Shown piece by piece: positions 42,929 to 53,748 of a DNA stretch of 64,000 bases. Below the pieces are notes generated by a model. That model did not search any database. It worked only from the letters and a program-made list of their open reading frames with translations, and was not told the DNA's origin. The stretch's first letter is position 1; each line of letters starts with the position of its first letter. Position numbers and translations under genes: made by a program. The stretch is from NCBI GenBank assembly GCA_037903475.1, contig JBAJFG010000597.1, forward strand, positions 496,001-560,000, given 5' to 3'. The stretch is from Ancylostoma caninum (taxonomy: Eukaryota; Nematoda; Chromadorea; Rhabditida; Ancylostomatidae).

Positions 42929-43847
42929 TTAGGTTGAGGAATTATAAATGTCCACTGCATTCGTTTTCCTTTCCTCCTCTATTTTCCCCACTGTCACTAT
43001 TTTTGGCAGGGCATGTGTATTCATGTGAAAGTGTGCTTCATGGCGCTTCAGAAAATAAATTATTTGTTTGGTATCCTCCAATTTTTTACTTTTAAAGAGC
43101 TATTTTTAATTGGTAGTGCACCTACTCAAGGCGGACATGGTAAGTGCGCGAGCCAGCATCTGTCGAATTCTTCTCTGCCGTGTAAAGACTCTTCGAAATC
43201 GTTATGGTGTCAGATAATAGACGAATGTGCCTTGAACATACAGACAAAAAATCATTCCTGCTCAGCGACGCACAGCGGCCTATTCCGACACGTAAACCCG
43301 ACAATCACGAATGGAAGGTGACACTGCGTTCGAGGTAAGATATTAAAGGAACGGCCTATTCAAGGATGATGATTAGCAGTCATAAGTTTAGTGCTGATCC
43401 CTCTGCGCAATACTAGGACCGCTTGGAGCAAGAGCTCCATCGTCGTGGTATCAGAGCAGCGGTTACAAAACTTATCCACGACATGGTCAAAACGACACGT
43501 CGTGAAAATGACTCAGAGGAGAACCAAAAAATAAGGATGGGATTCCCTACCCACCCGCCTCCTAGTCCAGGATTGCAGTATCAGACTGGCACCTGTTCCT
43601 GCCGATGCAGCGTTCATTAAAGGAAAAGAACTTTAAAAACTGCGTTGGAGCTAGAATTTGGGTGAGTCGCTACGGCGTCTCAAAGCTGTATGATTTTGTC
43701 ACGGAGGGCACTCGTTCATTTCGTGGAGGAAATAGAAGAGTCTTGTAACAATTTGGAAAATATCCCTTGTATGGAGCTCTTGTAATATTGTCGTGGTAGT
43801 GTTTTTAATTTGAAGGTCAAACGGACATTTATAATTCCTCAACCTAA
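42929..43847 (+). mobile_element. mariner B, different family, internally shortened
   Basis: Perfect inverted ends beginning TTAGGTTGAGGAATTATAAA with TA on both sides (42927-42928, 43848-43849). 919 bp. On the plus strand, 43415-43800 reads as a decayed transposase C-terminus: 'LEQELHRRGIRAAV', 'HDMVKTTRREND' (in place of HDNARPH), 'THPPPSPGL' (in place of HPPYSPDL) with a frame break, and a trailing 'LEEF'-like part. The N-terminal half is largely lost. Confidence 0.8.
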
Positions 43848-43849
43848 TA

Positions 43850-44591
43850 TGAAATGTTCATTGCTAGCCTTAACCATGCGCTTGATTTGTTTGCCTTTAA
43901 CTTGCCACTATACCTCAGAGACAGGTTGGAGAAAAAGCATCGTTTGTACAGTCTTGCAAGTTCAACGGTGATTGGGAAGCTTACCATAGATTCACAAAAC
44001 TGTTCACAAAAAATTAAGATCCTATAATAGCTTAATAGAGAAGAAAGGCTTCAAATCTGGTAGAAAGCTGAATTTTCTGAGTTTTGTGAAACTTAAGCTA
44101 TCTGAAAGAACACAGTGTGGCAAGCTGGTGCGGTTTAAGCTCTGGTGGAGAAATGACAGTGACTGATACTCAAAAAAAAACGGAGGTATTTTCTAATGAA
44201 TTCTGCAAAGCATTCACAACTGATGACGGAATTGTGCCATCAATAGACTTCAATGTAAAACAGTCAATGACTGATTTTTCCAATCGGTTGCAGTCTATGA
44301 ACAGTTGATGAAATGACCATGTTTTCACTCCCAAACTCCTGACCTGACCGTATACCATTCCACTTCATGAGGAACATAGCTGTATCTATCGCCGATCCAA
44401 TGGCTTATATATTTAACCAATCATTGATGTACTCGGAAGTACCTCATCGTTGGAAATTTTCGTGTCACGCCCGTCCTCAATAAAGAGCCTTCTTCGGACC
44501 CCATAAATTACAGACCAGTTAGTATCACTTCGGTGTTTTGCAGGAATTTTGAAAAAAAGTATTAAAAAGCATATTCAACATTATCTACATA
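43850..44591 (+). pseudogene. LINE linker and reverse transcriptase start
   Basis: Continues the frame across mariner B (SLDEIY / EMFIASLNHALDLF). Then a linker with 'TDTQKKTEVFSNEFCKAFTT', and RT fingers 'DRIPFHFMRNIAVSIADPMA', 'SLMYSEVPHRWKFS', followed in broken frames by the 'NYRPVSITS' region (about 44510-44535). Confidence 0.75.
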
Positions 44592-45671
44592 CTAGACGGT
44601 ATACCCGGCTTCGCTCGGGTGTTTTACTACCCCGGCAATTTCACACTAATGGGGACATTTGCTAGTGCCGACAAATTCACTGCGGATGCCTATAGTTTTG
44701 GTGGTAAACATATTAGCAGGCTCAGGTAACCGTAAGCGAAAAGTTAGTACTATTATTTCAGTGTCAATTTCATGGTAAGCAGTTGCCATATACGTACTTA
44801 GGGTTTAGCGTTTTCGATTGATCCAGAGAACACATTCTTACCCCGTCCCTTTCCAAAAGCGGAGAAAGAGCAGAAGAAGTTACTGAGTCGATATATCCGT
44901 GGAGAATAGTTGTCATATCCGTGTACAGCGCAATGGAAAATCCCAGTAGACACGTCTTCACCGGCCCGTGGACGAAAATGGCGAAAAATCATACCAATAA
45001 TTCTAAATTCTACGCTAAATGTTTACCATAAATGTTTATCATTATCATATGTTGTTTATCATTCGTGTTCAGCACATTGAGAAACCCCAGTAGACCCGTC
45101 CCTACCGACTCTCGGGCAAAAATATCAAAAAAAAAACAATAAAATCGATAAATCGATATTTGGTGCAAAACAGTTATCATATTCGTGTTCAGCGCATTGA
45201 CAAACTCCAGTAGACCTGTCCCTACCGACTCTCGGGCAAAAATATCAAAAAAAAAACAATAAAATCGATAAATCGATATTTGGTGCAAAACAGTTATCAT
45301 TTTCGTGTTCAGCGCATTGACAAACCCCAGTAGACCTGTCCCTACCGACTGTCAGGGCAAAAATATCGAAAAATCAATAAAATCGATAAATCGATGTTTG
45401 GTGCAAAACAGTTATCATATTCGTGTTCAGCGCATTGACAAACCCCATTAGACATGTCCTCGCCGCCCCGGAGCAAAAATAGCGAAAAATCAATAAAATC
45501 GATAAATCAATCGATAATGCCTGGCACGAAGTAGCCTAAAACCTCCGCCGGCCCATGAGGAATAAGCTTGCAAAGTTTGATCCCGATCGGTTCACCCTCC
45601 GCGATTTCTATAAGGAACATACATACATACATACACACACACTCACAGACATTCTACTTTATATATAGAGA
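44592..45671 (-). mobile_element. Helitron family I, complete copy inside the LINE
   Basis: Minus-strand 5' end A|TCTCTATATATAAAGTAG; 3' end hairpin CCCGAGCGAAGCCGGG, spacer, CTAG followed by T. Internal order as in 13657-14509: (ACAT)n, 'gaaccgatcggg' block, then four ~115-bp units (about 45040-45500) of which two are almost identical. 1080 bp, non-coding. The insertion site is exactly between A and T of the LINE reverse transcriptase. Confidence 0.9.
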
Positions 45672-46790
45672 TTGGCGGAATTATTCCCCGTAATCAACAT
45701 GGCTTTATGGAGGGTAGATCAGCAGAAACATCTTTTGGAATGCATTAATGACTGGACTAACATACTGGATAATCGCGGGAGTTGCGATGCAATCAATGAT
45801 CAAATCAATCGATGCAACAATCTACTTTGATTTTGCTAAGGCTTTCGATATTTATATATTTCGACAGGGTAAATATTTCTAAACTTATTTTGAGAGTTGA
45901 AAAGCTTGGATATCATCAAAACATTAGAAACTGGATCTTGCAGTATCTCAGCGGTAGAACTTTTCAAGTAAAAGTAAGGTCACATTCTTTCCGGTAAAAG
46001 AAGTGTCTAGCGGTGTGCCACAAGGAATCGCCCCTGCTATTTGATTTATGTACAACCGACATCCCCGGGATACTGCAAAAGAATGGAAGCAAATGTTAAC
46101 AGTTTGCAGATGATTTGAAAATCTATCATGAAGTCTCATATTCTGGAGATGTAGCTATCATTCAGCTGGCAATAAACGAATTAGTTCAGTGGTCAAAAAA
46201 CTGGATGATTCCCTTGTCTGCTGAAAAAACGTTGCATCTTCGAATAGGAAACCCTAATATTGAAACTTTTGATGAAACTTCTTCGGTTCCCATTAAGAGA
46301 GTAGAATCAGTTAGAGATTTGGGTTTCATTATAATGAATCTCTTTATTTTTCGGCCCATTACGAGAAAATCTGTCAGCAATGACTCGTAGTCTCCAAATT
46401 TCCGGAGCCCTGTCAACTAAGGATATGAAACTGTTATTACTTGCGTATCAAAAGTATGTAAGACCCATTCTGGAATGGGGTTCCACGGTCATCAACAACT
46501 ACTGCATACAAGATGTTTTCATGTTTGAAAGGGTTCAGAACAATTATACTAGAAAATTGTTTACTAGAATGAGCGAAACTTCTTATTCCAGCATTCCCAA
46601 CTCAAGTATTAGAAGTGTTCGTCTTGGCCTTGCAACCCAAGAATCCAGACGTACAATGCTTGATATCTGCATGGTACGTAAACTGCTTGACACTGCAACT
46701 AACATTAATGCTCTTGACTTTTCAGCACTACACCCTCAATATCTAGGCGTGGCCCTTTTAAAATTGCGTTTGCAAAACCATAACGTGTAA
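45672..46790 (+). pseudogene. LINE reverse transcriptase palm and C-terminus (broken)
   Basis: RT boxes in order across three frames: 'IIPRNQHGFMEGRS', 'IYFDFAKAFD', 'LGYHQNIRNWILQYLSGRTF', 'VSSGVPQG', 'FADDLKIY' (catalytic ADD box near 46104), 'KTLHLRIGN', 'VRDLGFI', then the C-terminal 'AYQKYVRPILEWGS' and 'FERVQNNYTRKLFTRM'. Stops and frame changes at about 45850, 45995, 46050 and 46390. Confidence 0.85.
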
Positions 46791-47028
46791 TAAGGGCAAC
46801 TAGACTGCCAGGGCAGGAACTGCATACATCAATATAAGTAGGAGAACCCCACCGGATGTTCCAGCGCTTGGTTCAAACGAGCTGTTAGATCCATATATGT
46901 GTAGCATAGATCAATACTGACTACTATACATTCTCTTAGTAATGGTAACTGCCCAATCAGAATTCGTATTCTGTCTGAATTCGTATCCATAACGTTGTGA
47001 ATAAGACGCAATCAATCAATTAATCAGA
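46791..47028 (+). repeat. LINE 3' UTR and AATC-rich tail
   Basis: Non-coding sequence after the RT C-terminus ending in 'cgcaatcaatcaattaatca', a short tandem tail as is usual for CR1-type LINEs. Confidence 0.6.
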
Positions 47029-48981
47029 CTTGGAGGGTGGATTTCTGGAAAAGTTTCGTTTTCACTGAGCTAATGAGCGTTGGCACACCCTACCCGCTGC
47101 CGGCGGCACCTATTTGTGGATGGAGAGAGAAGGAATACTCGGACAGTTCCGTGGGCAAAAGCCGTTCAAAACGAGCAGACGGCAAGGGTAGACGAGCATT
47201 TGGGTGTTTTCCCTGAGAACTGGCCATTTCTAGGCCGCCATGAACCCGCAGATTATCAAGCGCTTCTGCTCCAAGTCCAAAGCATGCGACAGCATTGTCC
47301 ACAATTACCCGTCAATTGGACGCCGGCAGCTTGACAACCTCTTACGCTACACCACTGTTAGCGCACAGCCCCGTGAGGAAGAGCCCCGGGTTTGACACTA
47401 TTGTATATCCAGCAATACAGATATCCAAATTCTCATCAGAAGTATCAAAAGAAAGCTTTCTGCATGGTTCATCTATGTTTTCATCGTGCTAGCTTTCTTC
47501 TATTATCGAGTGCATTAGAACCAACCTAACGCTTTTTATGAATGATTTAGAGTACGCTGCTTTATCCACTGGGCTATTCATGACCATGACCTTTTTCATC
47601 CCACTGCTAGCTTCATCCTTTATCACGTCCCTACTATCACCAACCAAACCTTCCAACAAGGCTAGGTAGAACGCTGTGTTGATCGACCGTAACGAAACGG
47701 AGTCGAGCAGACCAGCGGCACCAAATATCTCAGTAGACGGGATTCAAATCTTCCCATTATTCATAACTTTATCTATGGAATGGCAAATCAAGATGTGCGT
47801 GTTGTTCACATAGAGCAGACATTTGCAATGAGATTCGTATGTGTAAGCATCCCCGCCGCGAATCATGGAAAAGCTGCTGATAATTGTTTCTATCTTGAGC
47901 GGAACTTGATGTCGAATACCCATAACATCATACCGCGCTTCGCGCGGGAATGACGTCAACCCCGGTTCACCACTACGTGGCATGTACAGATTTGTTGTGG
48001 GCAATCGCGCATTCATCACGGATCGCTTCCATACCGTGGGTCCACCGCAAACAAAAACCTGTCTTCGGACATCTACCACCCGCAGCGACATCTACCACGC
48101 GTAGCGTTAGGTCCTGTTATGATTTTGAACTGGTTGACAAAAAGTCAGGCGTGGTTCAAAACTTGCTCTGACTCATCATAGCTCTTCAACCATCCTGGAT
48201 CAGAGCTGAGCTGTCCTTTCTGGTAAGAGACTGGAAGCAGTGGGTTGCAACAACAGATTATCACTGAATGAATGCATACTGCTGGCTGGAATCATTGTCA
48301 ATATAATCGTCAAGCACGAGAACGCCGGAACACTCTGTTCGACAGCTGTACCCCTGAGTTACTGAGCAAAGTTGGATGATAAGTGAGTTGCAGCAGACAC
48401 CAGTAGGAAGTCGTCTATCCCACCGCAATCGGCATTGATGAGACTTCTGTGATGAAGTGAACTCCACGAGTATCTCCAGGAGTATCTCACTCCCATGATA
48501 CTTCACGAAAACGTCGGCAGTGGGAATACGACATCTGGAGGATTCTCACAGAAGTATTCACTTACATTGTCGAACGAGGTGGATCTCATCCTTTCCAGCG
48601 TTTCTTTCAGTCTTTCCTGGAGATCGTACTTGTACGGTTCCGAGATCCGTGAGCGATTTGAGGTCATTGAAGTAGTCTGTTCTTCCGCGTTCTAGAAAAT
48701 TCATGTTTCAGGCAGATTCAGGATTCGACGTTCCATCTAACAAGCGTCATATCAGAAAACAAAAGCGTCAGAAGCTCACACTTTCTCCAGGATAGTCAAG
48801 CTCGTCATCTTCAGGCTCAGTCAGCATGAATGCTCTCATCATGAAGCGAATGACAACACTAAGGAATGAGCATTACCGATGGGAGTTGTTTATATAGGAG
48901 CCAGTATCAGATGCTTGTGGATTTTGATAACACATCACATTCGCGTTCCATTCATATCAGACAGCAGCCCTTTAGGACCAA
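47029..48981. other. unassigned region; hairpin relic near 47933
   Basis: Several short frames on both strands without support. At about 47930-47950 'taccgcgcttcgcgcggg' resembles the terminal hairpin of family I Helitrons, but the CTAG end is absent. Confidence 0.3.
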
Positions 48982-49158
48982 GGCATACTATACAGCGACG
49001 CTGTCGCTGCGACCACCACAAGGTTTCTCACAATTCATCCTATGCCAGCATGTTATTCCACGCAAACAACGTGATAAGATATGAGAATTTGTAACATTTT
49101 GTTCTCATCATTTCCCCTATTTTTTTTTCACCGCGACGGTGTCGCTGTGAAGTATGCC
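48982..49158. mobile_element. 177-bp MITE with GGCATACT..ACAGCGAC ends
   Basis: Inverted ends GGCATACTATACAGCGAC and, inverted, GGCATACTTCACAGCGAC, followed by 'ctgtcgc/ccgtcgc'. Relative at 33300-33494. Only 16 bp separate it from the next GGCATACTTCA element. Confidence 0.7.
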
Positions 49159-49883
49159 ATGGGCCTTAGCCTCAGGCATACTTCACAGCAACGCGATTTG
49201 GTGGCCGCGACTAAGTTTTTTTCTAGACGTCGCCGCGACTGAATCGCTCAGTTTTTTCGCCTTTTCCTTAGAAATATCTATTGTTTCGATTCATTCATGT
49301 GGGTTTTTTCACAAATACAAGCTTCCAAGCTTCCCGTTCGGGATTCGATGAGAATATCTGTGAATCTTTCCTTTATTTCTAGCTTGTTTCTCTTAGTTTG
49401 TTCCTGAACTGCAGTGTTTTGGAATGACATCTTGTTCTTTAATTTGTTCCTAAACTGCAGTATTTTAGAGTGACTTCTTGTTCTTTCTCCAAAACCAAGT
49501 TCACATCCCTCCGATTTGTGGATATTTTACCAAATTTTCAAAAAAAAAACACAGTTATTATACTCAATAGGTCAAATAGAGAATTAGAGCCAGTTTAGAA
49601 CGCTAAAACTGTGTTTCGAAACCAATTAGAAGCCACGATAGTAACATACAAAGCATTTCAGCACCGCTTACTACCACTAAGGAAGAGAAGGAAGTGTGAA
49701 TGAAGATTAAATACTCAGAACCTATGCAACAATTATTTAATCAGCTTTTGAGAAATTAGTTTCAGATCGCATCTGAAACTAGTTTTTCGAAAGCTGGTAA
49801 AGTTTTTTTCGGCACTTCCTTGTTAAATAGGTGCAAATGAAAAACGTGCAAAATAGTTGTTTTGATCTCTTCCTTGCCAAATA

Positions 49884-50140
49884 CTTTGGACGTTAACGGC
49901 GGTGGCCCATCCGCGGCTTCGAGAAGAACGCCGCGCGCGCCGGGATCGGTGTCGTCTGCCGCCAGAATGCTATTTCCAGGCGCTGCCTTCCCGATTTGCT
50001 CGAAAATCCTCGAAATCGGGTGGAAAAGCTGCTAGATATAGTACAACAGCAGCGGAAAACCTCAGTAACGGCGCGCGCGGCACTGTTGCGCGGCGCCCTT
50101 CTCGAGGCCGCGGATGGGCCACCACCATTGACGTCCACTG
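49884..50140. mobile_element. 257-bp Tc-like MITE nested in F1
   Basis: Inverted ends of about 43 bp; right end read inward CAGTGGACGTCAATGGTGGT, left CTTTGGACGTTAACGGCGGT, both continuing 'ggcccatccgcggc'. TA on each side (49882-49883, 50141-50142). Confidence 0.8.
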
Positions 50141-50770
50141 TAGTTGTAAAATGAAAAGCTAGTTAATTATTTGTTCTGACCACTTCCTAGCTAAACAGTT
50201 GCAATATGAAAAGCTAGCAAAATAAATAGTTGTTCTCCGAGGTCAACCCGTTGTAACAGAAACGTTTTGTCGATTACACTCATCCAATATGACAGCCACG
50301 GAAAGAGCGGAAGGGCATGGTTCGCCCCACAGCATCCTTTTCGCTTCAGGACCGCCAACCTATGACAGTTTAGTGTGCCCGCTGTGCAACTTTGCCTTGG
50401 AGCACAACAGGCAGTGGGAAACGAGATGTTCACTCATAATGGGTTAATGATAGTAATAAAAAATGTATCTGCCCTCACTCGGATACGTTGTTTCCACGAT
50501 CTGTCTCGCACTGATTCGAACAATAGACGAAGCTGCTGAAGTGGTGCGTGCTGCTAATGCTTTTTCAGGTTTAGCATGATGAACCCATTGCGAAACGCAG
50601 AGAAAGGAGAAAGGGGACATATTTTTGCGTAAAATGCTTAGTATATTCATACAGTTAAAGTGGTAGAAGACGCGTTTTCACCCTTTCCACACCGGAAACA
50701 GGCGAATTGAAGCGCTCCTTGATTTCTGATTTAAGTGGAGTGCGTGTCTAGTGCATTTCTATCTCGGCAT

Positions 50771-51211
50771 TTAGTCTGTTTCAAACGCAACGGTAGCGCA
50801 GTACTCGTGGATATCACTAAAGTCCACTTTACTCGCGCTAATTCCAACCCACTCTCGCTCGCTCCTCTTCTTTGTAGCGTTCTTCCCCCTTAGCATTACG
50901 AATTGTATACCATAACCAATAACACCGGCCACTGATTTGATTGGGTAACGTCCCATGGATTTCAGCCTTGCCAAAGCGGTTTCAGGATCCAGAGCGGAAA
51001 CATAATGACGACATCTCACGTATTTGTTAGTGTTAACAGTGTTTAATGACCACACCCGCTGATTTCGTAATGATACTGGGACCGCAACGCCACCGCACGC
51101 GACGCCACCAGTGCGGAATTTGTCGTAGGTTGGCGGTCCCGAGCGGAAAAAGATACTGTAGGGCAGGTAGTGTCCTTCCGCAACTATATGCAACAACTTT
51201 ATTGGTGGCAT
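50771..51211 (-). CDS. hypothetical 146-codon frame inside F1
   Basis: Open on the minus strand from ATG at 51211 to TAA at 50771. The C-terminal half has a good protein-like composition (NKYVRCRHYVSALDPETALA, YPIKSVAGVIGYGIQFVMLR, a basic stretch KNATKKRSERE). The N-terminal part repeats sequence seen inverted at 50300-50380 ('ggaccgccaacctatgaca'). No known transposase or host domain is recognised. It lies wholly inside a transposable element and could encode an element protein or be a captured exon. No splice sites are needed. Confidence 0.35.
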   Translation of the reverse strand: MPPIKLLHIVAEGHYLPYSIFFRSGPPTYDKFRTGGVACGGVAVPVSLRNQRVWSLNTVNTNKYVRCRHYVSALDPETALARLKSMGRYPIKSVAGVIGYGIQFVMLRGKNATKKRSEREWVGISASKVDFSDIHEYCATVAFETD

Positions 51212-51889
51212 TCATAAACGTCTGCAAACTGTGTGGCGCAACCTAGCCACAAATCCAAGAATATATATCTTCTCCAAAACTTTGGTTTCGCTAATATATA
51301 TGATTTCACTAGCAACTGAATGAGTGGAGTGAATTACTTGAACACCTGTTCTGAGGAATTTCAAAAAATCGAGACAAAGACTCAAAACTTATAACTCACG
51401 CTTTGTATGAAACCAAAGTAACCGCCGCTCTTCACTATATAGGAACACTAAAATATCTTGCCACAAGCTAAGGATTCTTTCATTTCTGCGAGATAGTTGT
51501 AGAGTATCAGTGCAAAGTTAGTAAAATAGTTGATTTTGGAGAAAACTGGTAAACAGTTGCTTTGAATTCCTGGTAAAAAAGTTGCAAAATGAAAAGCTAG
51601 ACGGCAACTATTTTTTCCAAGCTGGTGATGACGTCATACTAGTTTGCAAGCCGTTTTTAGCAAAAGCTTGCGAAGTACTTTATTTGAGCTTGTTCGCAAG
51701 TTGTGTTTGAGAAATCCCTGTCTGCAACTTGCTTTAGAGGCCCTGAGTATTGAAATTTTAGTGGGACGAGCCCAGTGAGTGAATCAATGCCATCGCGCAT
51801 TCAAATGAAGTGTGATCCAGTCGCTGCGACTCTGTCACTCGTATAAAACCTAGTGGCGGCGATCAAATCGCTTCGCTTGAAGTATGCGC

Positions 51890-52390
51890 AGGGCTATTGG
51901 CGACTCCATTGATCTATTTACTGGGGTCGTCCCTCTAAAATTTTGATATTTAATCTTCATTCACAATTCTTTCCCTTACTTAGTGGTAGTAAGCTGTGTT
52001 GAAAAGCTTCGTATGTCGGAATCGTGGCTTCCAATTGGTTTTGGGACACTATCTTAGCGTTCCAAACTGACTCTAAGTCTCTAATTGACGTATTGAGCAT
52101 AATTATTGTGTTTTTTGAAGTTTGGTAAAATATCTACAAATCGAAGGGATTGGTAAAATATCTGCAGATCGAAGGGATGCGAATTTGGTCATGGAGAATG
52201 GATATGAAATCCCTCCGAAATACTCCAGTTTGAGAACAAATTAAGAGCATACTTCTTGGGAAAAATAAAAATTCACAGATATTTTCATGAAATCTCAAAC
52301 CGGAAGCCTGTAATAGTTAAAAAAACCCACACAAGGGAATCTGATGATAGGAAAAGGAAAAATTCCCAAGAAAAAGACGAAAAACTGGAG
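51890..52390 (-). mobile_element. inverted partial copy of the C element
   Basis: The minus strand follows the C-element body (49250-49713): 'gtttttcg.cttttt', 'catgtgggttttttca'-like, 'gtgaatgaagattaaatatc'. Lies head-to-head with the next copy. Confidence 0.55.
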
Positions 52391-52397
52391 GGCCGGG

Positions 52398-53213
52398 CAT
52401 ACTTGCAGCGATGGCAATTTGGTCGCCAACTTGCAAACGTCATAAAAGCTGCCGTGGTCATTCCACGCGGCGCCTTCATTTTCAAAAGCAATCCGTAGAC
52501 GCGTGGCCGATTTTTACGAAATCTCACGGGAAATGGTGTGGCGATCAAATCGCCGGTCAGTCGCGGCCTGAGCATATTTCATTTGGTGAGTACTCGGCGA
52601 TTTTTTTTCACTTCTCATGCAATCGCGTCGCGACGTCTAGAAGTTGCGATGCGACTTAATTGTTCAGTTTCTTGCTTCTTTTTTCGCAGGAATTTCATTT
52701 ATTCCGATTCATTTGTGTAGGTTTTTTACTATATCAGACTCTTTCGAAATTTGATGAGAATATGTGCAAATCTTTCCCCTTTTCTAAGTAATATCCTCTT
52801 AATTTCTCCTCAAAGTCGTTCAGTATTTCAGAGTGACTTCATATTCCTTCTCCTGACCGACTTCGCATTCCTTCAACTTGTGCGCGGTTCATTGAAATTC
52901 CAAAAGAACGCAAAAAGTATGATCGTTAGATCAAACGGAGAATTAGAACCAGTTCGAAACGCTAAAATAGCTTTTCAAATTTAATCAGAATCCATAATTC
53001 AAAGATAAAGTTTTTATAGCAGCTTACTGCCGCTACGTACGGGAAACAAATGCGAATGAATCCTAAATATCAAAATTCTAGTGGGATGAGCCTAGCAAAT
53101 GATTCAATGCCGTCGCCAATCATTAAATGAAATATGCTCAAGTACGCGATCCAGTCCTGATCGCTCGCGCAAAACTCAGTCCGGCGACCAAATCGCGTCG
53201 ACTGAAGTATGCT
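52398..53213 (+). mobile_element. D element (GGCATACTTCA family)
   Basis: Left end 'gcatacttgcagcgatggc' plus 'aatttggtcgcc', right end inverted 'ggcgaccaaatcgcgtcgac' plus 'tgaagtatgc'. The body matches the C element and, for 52420-52530, the E element. No coding capacity. Confidence 0.6.
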
Positions 53214-53691
53214 CATGGATAAAAAACTGAGCAAATGAGTCGCAACATCTAGACGCAGCGACGAGATTGCATGAGAAATGAGGAAAATCGCTGGAGACTC
53301 ACAAAATGGAGCATGCCCAGCTCAGACAATTTCGGGGGCAAATTCCTGTCCAACCGCAGGCAAATCCCTGACAAAGCAGTTGCACGAGGACACATAGCGG
53401 GCAAACAGTGGTCGAAACCACGCATGTTGTGGGCCAAACGCGTTGTCATGCGAATCGCGGGCTGAACGCAGAATCATTCGGGCTGATGCTCGACCATCGG
53501 GGTGAAGAGTGTCGGGCATCAGCCCGCTTCTTGCGAGCACTTACCGCCCGCAAATATCTTCAAAAATCGGCTTGAACGACTACATATTTCGGCTCAATAA
53601 GGAAATGTCTCGGTCGGAATGGTTGGTTGGTGGTAGTGCGCACGTGATAAAGGATGACGCCAACACCGGAATGGAAGAGATCAGCAGCATG
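53214..53691. other. repeat-derived stretch
   Basis: 'cagacaatttcgggggcaaa' (53324-53343) is found inverted at about 55757-55776, so part of this belongs to the same interspersed family. The rest, including 'gggctgatgc...gcatcagccc' (a short inverted repeat at 53480-53526), is unassigned. Confidence 0.35.
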
Positions 53692-53748
53692 GATGGCCTA
53701 GTGGATAAAGCAGCGGACTCTCAATAATTCATAAATTATAGTCAGGTT
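53692..53748 (+). other. tRNA-like 5' half, split by F2
   Basis: 'atggcctagtggataaagca' fits a tRNA D-arm/A box. The B-box half, GGTTCGAATCC, is found at 55344 just right of F2. Confidence 0.45.

Larger units (their letters stand above)
40828..47028 (+). mobile_element. CR1-clade LINE, decayed, with three nested insertions
   Basis: Pieces at 40828-41425, 42717-42928, 43850-44591 and 45672-47028 read in order as endonuclease, linker, reverse transcriptase and C-terminal domain, ending in a short (AATC)n-like tail. They are separated by mariner A, mariner B and a Helitron. Without these the LINE remnant is about 2.9 kb. The CR1 assignment rests on the ETWL/GGGVALL endonuclease, the F-ADDLKIY reverse transcriptase box and the AYQKYVRPILEWGS region. 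C. elegans has CR1-clade elements too. The ORF1 part is not recognised. Many stops and frameshifts are present. Confidence 0.85.
49714..51747 (+). mobile_element. F1 element (F family), 2034 bp, with TA duplication
   Basis: Ends CTCAGAACC... and ...GGCCCTGAG, flanked by TA (49712-49713, 51748-51749). Removing it leaves 'attaaatattgaaatttta', matching the undisturbed relative at 53070 ('ctaaatatcaaaattcta'). Contains the 'gtttcagatcgcatctgaaac' palindrome, repeated 'ttgcaaaatgaaaagctag' segments near both ends, a nested MITE and one long minus-strand frame. Confidence 0.7.
49175..51888 (+). mobile_element. C element (GGCATACTTCA family), interrupted by F1
   Basis: Left end GGCATACTTCACAGCAACGC with 'gatttggtggccgcga', right end inverted 'ggcggcgatcaaatcgcttc' and 'ttgaagtatgc'. 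The body (49200-49713, 51750-51880) is collinear with 52600-53200. The F1 element (49714-51747) sits in its middle at a TA. No coding found. Confidence 0.6.

Noticed and set aside
47930..47955. Further family I Helitron end
   Set aside because: The hairpin resembles the family but there is no CTAG/T terminus and no internal family sequence follows.
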